Of a DNA stretch of 9,289 nt, positions 5,143 to 9,289 are shown in pieces (the stretch's first letter is position 1; each line of letters begins with the position of its first letter). The notes under the pieces were generated by a model that did no database searches, had not been told where the DNA came from, and saw only the letters and a program-made list of their open reading frames with translations. Made by a program: the position numbers and the translations under genes. The DNA lies in contig JAKRWB010000205.1 in the NCBI GenBank assembly GCA_022353185.1, positions 1-9,289 on the forward strand, written 5' to 3'. Source of the stretch: ANME-2 cluster archaeon. GTDB lineage: Archaea; Halobacteriota; Methanosarcinia; Methanosarcinales; Methanocomedenaceae.

Positions 5143-5174
5143 AAACAAATTATATTGATTCAAAGGTGAAGTGA

Positions 5175-5810
5175 ATGGAAATTGAAAATGAAACAGAAAA
5201 AGAAAGTGAAAGTGAAATAAAAGATGCAGGTTACGAATCCATTATCCCCCTGGACGAATTCCTCGCTGCAGGTATCCACATCGGAACCCAGCAAAAAACA
5301 AAGGATATGATGAAATTCGTCTACAGGGTCAGGACAGATGGACTTTATGTGCTGGATATACAGGCCACCGACCAGAGGATACGGCTGGCTGCAGCAATGC
5401 TTGCAAAATATGACCCAGCAAAGATATTGATCGTTTCTGCCAGGCAATATGGACATCATCCTGTTAAGATGTTTGCCAAATCCATGGGTGCAAAAGCCAT
5501 GATAGGCAGGTTCATACCAGGAACGCTTACCAACCCTATTCTGGATATATTCTTTGAACCGGATGTTGTAATGGTGACTGACCCACATGGGGATAACCAG
5601 TTGGTAAAAGAAGCCGTCAGTATAGGAATTCCGGTAATTGGTCTTTGTGATACTAACAACTCCACTTCAAACGTGGACCTTGTGATACCCACAAACAATA
5701 AAGGACGAAAAGCTCTTTCCCTGGTTTACTGGCTGCTGGCAAAGAAGACCACAGAGATAAAGGGTATTCCGTTCAACCTGAATCTGGAAGATTTTGAGAC
5801 CGAATTATAA
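5175..5810 (+). CDS. rps2: 30S ribosomal protein S2 (uS2)
   Basis: This is a 211-residue small-subunit protein that binds at the head-body junction. ATG 5175 follows GGTGA (5165-5169) at 5 nt. Residues 1-20 form an unusually acidic, Glu/Ser-rich extension (EIENETEKESESEIKD), a low-complexity tail that some archaeal S2 proteins carry. The core begins at IPLDEFLAAGIHIGTQQKT. Hallmarks are FVYRVRTDGLYVLDIQATDQR (about 48-68), ILIVSARQYGHHPV, GRFIPGTLTNP (about 111-121), DVVMVTDPHGDNQLVKEA, IPVIGLCDTNN and the VYWLLAK helix near the end. The length is normal for archaea. It shares a transcript with rpoK and is followed by the MEMO-family gene. Confidence 0.97.
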   Translation: MEIENETEKESESEIKDAGYESIIPLDEFLAAGIHIGTQQKTKDMMKFVYRVRTDGLYVLDIQATDQRIRLAAAMLAKYDPAKILIVSARQYGHHPVKMFAKSMGAKAMIGRFIPGTLTNPILDIFFEPDVVMVTDPHGDNQLVKEAVSIGIPVIGLCDTNNSTSNVDLVIPTNNKGRKALSLVYWLLAKKTTEIKGIPFNLNLEDFETEL

Positions 5811-5812
5811 AT
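5805..5812 (+). promoter_or_regulatory. Candidate TATA box for the memo-mvk-ipk-fni genes
   Basis: ttataaat overlaps the rps2 stop codon and lies about 40 bp before the memo start, so a transcript could begin near 5833. The match is good, but AT-rich stop regions often give such strings by chance, and read-through from the rpoK promoter is also possible. Confidence 0.28.
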
Positions 5813-5850
5813 GAGAGTGTCTAATATCCCATGTTAAGGTGGTAGAGGAT

Positions 5851-6648
5851 TTGAGACGTTTGGCAGTAGCAGGCCAGTTCTATCCTGGCACACAAAAGGA
5901 GTTGAAACGCGAACTTAATAGATGTTTTGCTGCAATTGTGAACCAATCCAGGGAAGTGATAGGGGCCGTGGTGCCTCATGCAGGATATACATATTCAGGA
6001 CCCACTGCAGCTCATGTGTATGCTGCCCTGCCACAGGCTGATACGTATGTGATTCTTGGTCCCAACCATACAGGTGTTGGTTCACTGGTGGCTGTCTCAC
6101 AGGAGACCTGGGAAACACCACTGGATGAAGTGCCTGTTGATAAAGAATTTGTAAAAAAACTTGCAGGAGGTATTATTGACCTTGATGAGAACGCACACAG
6201 ATATGAACATTCCATCGAAGTGCAGTTACCATTCCTGCAGTACCGTTTTTCTCACAAGTTCGAGATAGTACCCATTTGCATGGGAATGCAGGATGAACAG
6301 ACAGCGATGGAAATTGGTAACCAGCTGGCACAAGTAATCAGGGATAGCAATAAAAAAGTGGTTATCATTGCCTCCAGTGATTTCAGTCATTATGTACCTG
6401 ACAAAGTGGCCAGGGATACTGATAATTATCTTATTGAATCCGTACTTGCCCTGGATGTGGACGAATTTTATACCCGTCTGGCAGAAAGGAATGCATCAGC
6501 ATGCGGGTACGGCCCCATCACTGCTATGCTTGTAGCATCAGCACAACTTGGTGCAACCGGTGGAACCCTGCTGGATTATTCGACCAGCGGGGACGTGACC
6601 GGGGACACTTCGGCTGTTGTGGGATATGCGGGCATAATTGTTGAATGA
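5851..6648 (+). CDS. MEMO1-family protein (AmmeMemoRadiSam system protein B type)
   Basis: This protein belongs to the MEMO family, structurally akin to class III extradiol dioxygenases; its reaction in archaea is not settled. TTG 5851 gives 265 residues beginning MRRLAVAGQFYPG, the usual family start, with AAGGTGG at 5836-5842 as ribosome binding site. GTG 5839 would add four residues and has a poorer site. Conserved motifs are VVPHAGYTYSG with His43, LGPNHTG with His73, YEHSIEVQLPFLQ with His120, ASSDFSHY, and SACGYGP with Cys218. The His and Cys residues correspond to the metal/copper site described for the human protein. It lies between rps2 and mevalonate kinase, an association I know from many archaea. 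That hints at a link to isoprenoid or lipid metabolism, but this is guilt by association. No damage is visible. Confidence 0.9.
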   Translation: MRRLAVAGQFYPGTQKELKRELNRCFAAIVNQSREVIGAVVPHAGYTYSGPTAAHVYAALPQADTYVILGPNHTGVGSLVAVSQETWETPLDEVPVDKEFVKKLAGGIIDLDENAHRYEHSIEVQLPFLQYRFSHKFEIVPICMGMQDEQTAMEIGNQLAQVIRDSNKKVVIIASSDFSHYVPDKVARDTDNYLIESVLALDVDEFYTRLAERNASACGYGPITAMLVASAQLGATGGTLLDYSTSGDVTGDTSAVVGYAGIIVE

Positions 6649-6670
6649 TTTAGATGTTGGGGACATTGAT

Positions 6671-7573
6671 ATGACGATGACCACCTGTAGTGCACCTGGT
6701 AAAATATACTTCTTTGGCGAACATGCCGTAGTATATGGTGAGCAGGCTACTGCATGTGCTGTGGATATCCGCACCAGGGTGACTGTACGTCCTGATGTTG
6801 AACATATTATTAATTCCAGTATTGGTATCACAGGACTGGATATGCACAAGCATCCTTATGTGACCCGGTGTATCAGGGAAATGGAACAGTTCATCCCTGA
6901 CGGGGTCAGGATAGATATATCATCCGAACTCCCTGTTGGTTCAGGACTGGGGTCGTCGGCAGCGGTGACCATTGCCACTTTGCATGCTTTGAGCATCCAG
7001 TTCGATACTGGCCATTCACTTGACGATATCGCGGCAATGGGTCACGAGATTGAACGCACGGTGCAGGGTGCTGCCAGTCCAACCGATACTTTCGCATCTA
7101 CTATGGGCGGTGTGATCACCATACCTGGTCGAAAGCGGCTTAATCTGCCTGAATGCCCCATTGTTATTGGTTATACGGGCAAGTTCTCGTCCACCAGTGA
7201 ACTGGTGGCGAATGTAGGCGAACTCAAGAAAAAATACCCACAGATCATTGAACCGGTTATCAGTACCATTGGCAGACTTTCCTATGAGGGTGAAGCAGCT
7301 ATCGAGGGACAGGACTACCAGGCACTGGGACACCTTATGAATATTAATCATGGACTGCTGGACACCCTGGGTGTGGGTTCACCTGAACTATCACGTTTAG
7401 TATGGGCCAGCCGAGATGCAGGTGCATGGGGTGCCAAGACCACAGGTGCGGGTGGAGGCGGGTGCATGGTTGCTATCACCGACCGGCCTGATGAAGTGGC
7501 TGCTGCCATAACATCTGCTGGCGGACAGGCTATAATCACGAATGCTACTCCTTATGGAGTGAAAGTAGAATGA
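6671..7573 (+). CDS. mvk: Mevalonate kinase (GHMP kinase family)
   Basis: It phosphorylates mevalonate to 5-phosphomevalonate with ATP in the cytoplasm. I chose ATG 6671 (300 residues) because it brings CSAPGKIYFFGEHAVVYGE to the N-terminus, as in the family. The open frame continues upstream to TTG 6638, inside memo, but that extension lacks family similarity; ATG 6677 is also possible. Motif 1 is APGKIYFFGEHAVVYG (residues 8-23). Motif 2, the phosphate loop of GHMP kinases, is PVGSGLGSSAAVTIA (88-102). The SPTDTFASTMGG segment holds the likely catalytic Asp139, and motif 3 is KTTGAGGGGCMVAI (256-269). The ribosome binding site (GGGGAC near 6659-6664) is weak. It is 22 bp from memo and overlaps ipk by four bases, so the genes are probably cotranscribed and coupled. 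Confidence 0.95.
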   Translation: MTMTTCSAPGKIYFFGEHAVVYGEQATACAVDIRTRVTVRPDVEHIINSSIGITGLDMHKHPYVTRCIREMEQFIPDGVRIDISSELPVGSGLGSSAAVTIATLHALSIQFDTGHSLDDIAAMGHEIERTVQGAASPTDTFASTMGGVITIPGRKRLNLPECPIVIGYTGKFSSTSELVANVGELKKKYPQIIEPVISTIGRLSYEGEAAIEGQDYQALGHLMNINHGLLDTLGVGSPELSRLVWASRDAGAWGAKTTGAGGGGCMVAITDRPDEVAAAITSAGGQAIITNATPYGVKVE

Positions 7574-8343
7574 ACAGACCCATTGTGCTAAAGATTGGCG
7601 GCAGTATTATTACTGACAAATCCAGTGCCGTCCCGAAAGCATTGCCAGGTACAATTGAGCGCATAGCCAAAGAAGTGGCCGGGGCAAGTGTAAGCAATCC
7701 CCTCATACTGGTACATGGTGCAGGTTCTTTCGGGCATTCTCTTGCCAAACAGTTTAAACTCAAAGAACAATTCGATGCCAAAGGGTTAATTGAAACTCAT
7801 CGAAGTGTCAAGTCCCTGAATGCAATGGTCGTGGATGCTTTAGTTTCAGCCGGGGTACCGGCATTGCCGGTGCATCCATTGAGCTGTGCTATGCTTAAGC
7901 AGGGACGCATCAGTGATATGCAGACTGCTCCCATATATGAAATGCTAAATCGCGGCCTGGTGCCGGTGTTGCATGGTGATGTGGCAATGGATTCTATGCG
8001 GGGGGCGGACATTTTGAGCGGTGACCAGATAGTGCCCTATGTTGCCCGGAAAATGGGTGCTGAACGTATCGGCATTGGTAGCAACATTGACGGAGTGCTT
8101 GACAATGAGGGACAGAACATCCCAGTAGTTACACCGGCCACCTTTGATGGGATACGTAAATATATAGGCGGCTCATCCCACACCGATGTTACCGGTGGTA
8201 TGTTGGGCAAGGTGCAGGAGCTGGTAGAACTGGCAGGTATGTCAGGCATCAGCAGCAGGATATTTGATGCATCGGCAGCCGGAAGTATTACCCGGTTTTT
8301 ACAAGGGGAGACAATGGGTACACTTATACAAAAGAATAAGTGA
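7570..8343 (+). CDS. ipk: Isopentenyl phosphate kinase
   Basis: It converts isopentenyl phosphate plus ATP to isopentenyl diphosphate, the closing step of the archaeal variants of the mevalonate pathway, which lack the classical phosphomevalonate kinase/decarboxylase pair. The 257-residue protein shows the amino-acid-kinase fold: VLKIGGSIITDK (residues 6-17) with Lys8, and LVHGAGSFGHSLAK (47-60). The last His of that motif (His56) matches the His60 that binds the substrate phosphate in the Methanocaldococcus enzyme. LHGDVAMD (134-141), ILSGDQIVPYVARKM (148-162), IGSNIDGVLD and the lysine-bearing DVTGGMLGK (206-214) complete the set. The ATG overlaps the mvk stop as ATGA, a typical coupled junction. 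The presence of ipk beside mvk and fni argues for the archaeal route in this organism. Confidence 0.96.
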   Translation: MNRPIVLKIGGSIITDKSSAVPKALPGTIERIAKEVAGASVSNPLILVHGAGSFGHSLAKQFKLKEQFDAKGLIETHRSVKSLNAMVVDALVSAGVPALPVHPLSCAMLKQGRISDMQTAPIYEMLNRGLVPVLHGDVAMDSMRGADILSGDQIVPYVARKMGAERIGIGSNIDGVLDNEGQNIPVVTPATFDGIRKYIGGSSHTDVTGGMLGKVQELVELAGMSGISSRIFDASAAGSITRFLQGETMGTLIQKNK

Positions 8344-8369
8344 ATCCTTTACAATTATGGTATAGAAAA

Positions 8370-9289
8370 ATGAGTACATCAAACAGAAAAATCGAACACC
8401 TTGACCTGTGTGCTAACCAGGATGTTGAAAGCCACAGGGACGAGCATAACCTCAGGCGCACCGGATTTGATGATATCACAATGGTGCACAATGCCCTGCC
8501 CGGAATCAACATTAAAGAAATTGACACTTCAACGGAACTGCTTGGATATAAACTGGCATTTCCGTTATTGATAGCCTCCATGACAGGAGGTCATCCTGAA
8601 ACAAGACAGGTGAATGAATCCCTTGCAATTGCAGCACAGGAGATGGGTATTGGTATGGGCGTGGGCAGCCAGAGGGCTGCACTTGAAGACCCTGACCTGG
8701 AAGATTCATTCAGAGTGGTCAGGGACGCAGCACCGGATGCGTTCGTGTTCGGGAACCTGGGTGTTGCCCAGCTAAAAGAGTTCGGGGTAGAAGGTGTCCG
8801 GCAAGCAGTGGACATGATAGATGCCAATGCAATGGCCATACACCTGAATTTCATGCAGGAAGCCATACAGCCTGAAGGCGATACCGATGCCACAGGGGGA
8901 CTTGAACTTATCGAAGAGGTTTGTAAAAAACTCAAGATACCGGTAATCATGAAAGAGACTGGGGCAGGCGTCAGTCGTGAAGTCGCCCAGAAACTGTGCA
9001 ATGCAGGTGTGTCTGCTATAGATGTAGGTGGTATGGGGGGTACCAGCTGGGCAGGTGTCGAAGTTTACCGGGCACAAAAGAAAAATGAGCTCATAGGTGA
9101 ACACTTAGGCAACCTGTTCTGGGATTGGGGTATTCCAACAGCTGTGAGCATAATTGAAAGTAATATATCAGTGCCAGTGATAGCTGCGGGCGGTACACGT
9201 ACCGGCCTGGATATGGCTAAATCGCTAGCAATAGGAGCTAGTGCATGTGCTACTGCACTTCCACTGGTAAGACCTGCAATGAATGGATC
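8370..9289 (+). CDS. fni: Type 2 isopentenyl-diphosphate delta-isomerase (3' end beyond the window)
   Basis: An FMN- and NADPH-dependent enzyme that interconverts IPP and DMAPP, unrelated to the type 1 isomerase. From ATG 8370 the frame is open for 306 codons to the window edge, so the C-terminus is missing; the family is usually about 350 residues. The N-terminus reads RKIEHLDLCANQDVE. Motifs seen: PLLIASMTGGH (65-75, FMN site), GVGSQRAALEDP (97-108), FGNLGVAQL, AIHLNFMQEAIQPEGDT (156-172, with the Gln/Glu catalytic and Mg-binding region), VIMKETGAG, DVGGMGGTSWA (218-228), FWDWGIPTA and IAAGGTRTGLDMAKSLAIGA (271-290, FMN phosphate site). It starts 26 bp after ipk with a weak ribosome binding site, consistent with cotranscription. 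All core motifs are intact. Confidence 0.95.
   Translation, partial: MSTSNRKIEHLDLCANQDVESHRDEHNLRRTGFDDITMVHNALPGINIKEIDTSTELLGYKLAFPLLIASMTGGHPETRQVNESLAIAAQEMGIGMGVGSQRAALEDPDLEDSFRVVRDAAPDAFVFGNLGVAQLKEFGVEGVRQAVDMIDANAMAIHLNFMQEAIQPEGDTDATGGLELIEEVCKKLKIPVIMKETGAGVSREVAQKLCNAGVSAIDVGGMGGTSWAGVEVYRAQKKNELIGEHLGNLFWDWGIPTAVSIIESNISVPVIAAGGTRTGLDMAKSLAIGASACATALPLVRPAMNG

Noticed and set aside
5160..5588. Long reverse-strand frame opposite rps2
   Set aside because: It is the shadow of a clearly identified ribosomal protein gene.

Overview
This window is archaeal DNA. Its right two thirds holds the archaeal/eukaryotic-type cluster rpl18e-rpl13-rps9-rpoN-tRNA-rpoK-rps2, followed by a MEMO-family gene and three genes of the archaeal mevalonate route (mevalonate kinase, isopentenyl phosphate kinase, type 2 IPP isomerase). 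The gene order, the GTG/TTG starts with GGTG-type ribosome binding sites and the fairly AT-rich spacers suit a Euryarchaeon. I lean towards the Methanosarcinales/ANME side, but that lineage call is inference from gene order and style.

Layout. Positions 1-1016 hold a coiled-coil protein of unknown function that is open to the left edge. Positions 1017-1835 have no intact gene; about 1200-1700 is a GC-richer, hairpin-rich stretch that I read as a decayed group II intron/retroelement remnant. Positions 1836-2448 hold a two-gene toxin-antitoxin-like module (winged-helix protein, then RelE/ParE-like toxin) behind a palindromic TATA element. Positions 2449-3110 are non-coding and carry tandem repeats (three 8-bp units, three 20-bp units plus a partial one, two 11-bp units) and a strong hairpin. 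The core cluster begins at a promoter near 3112 with a roughly 95-nt structured leader that folds into four hairpins and partly covers the ribosome binding site of rpl18e. A tRNA-Pro(CGG) begins on the last base of the rpoN stop codon. A second promoter near 4894 serves rpoK-rps2, and a weaker candidate at the end of rps2 may serve memo-mvk-ipk-fni. The last gene, fni, runs off the right edge.

How the genes work together. L18e, L13, S9 and S2 are ribosomal proteins, and RpoN and RpoK are small RNA polymerase subunits, so the left half of the cluster builds the translation and transcription machinery. Mvk makes 5-phosphomevalonate, Ipk phosphorylates isopentenyl phosphate to IPP, and Fni isomerises IPP to DMAPP; together they supply precursors for archaeal ether lipids. 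The MEMO-family protein is embedded in this lipid operon but has no settled reaction. Enolase, which lies between rpoK and rps2 in many archaea, is absent here.

The most interesting signals are the structured leader before rpl18e, the overlap of the tRNA with the rpoN stop codon, the repeat arrays before the core operon, and the sharp border between a mobile-element-rich flank and a highly conserved operon.
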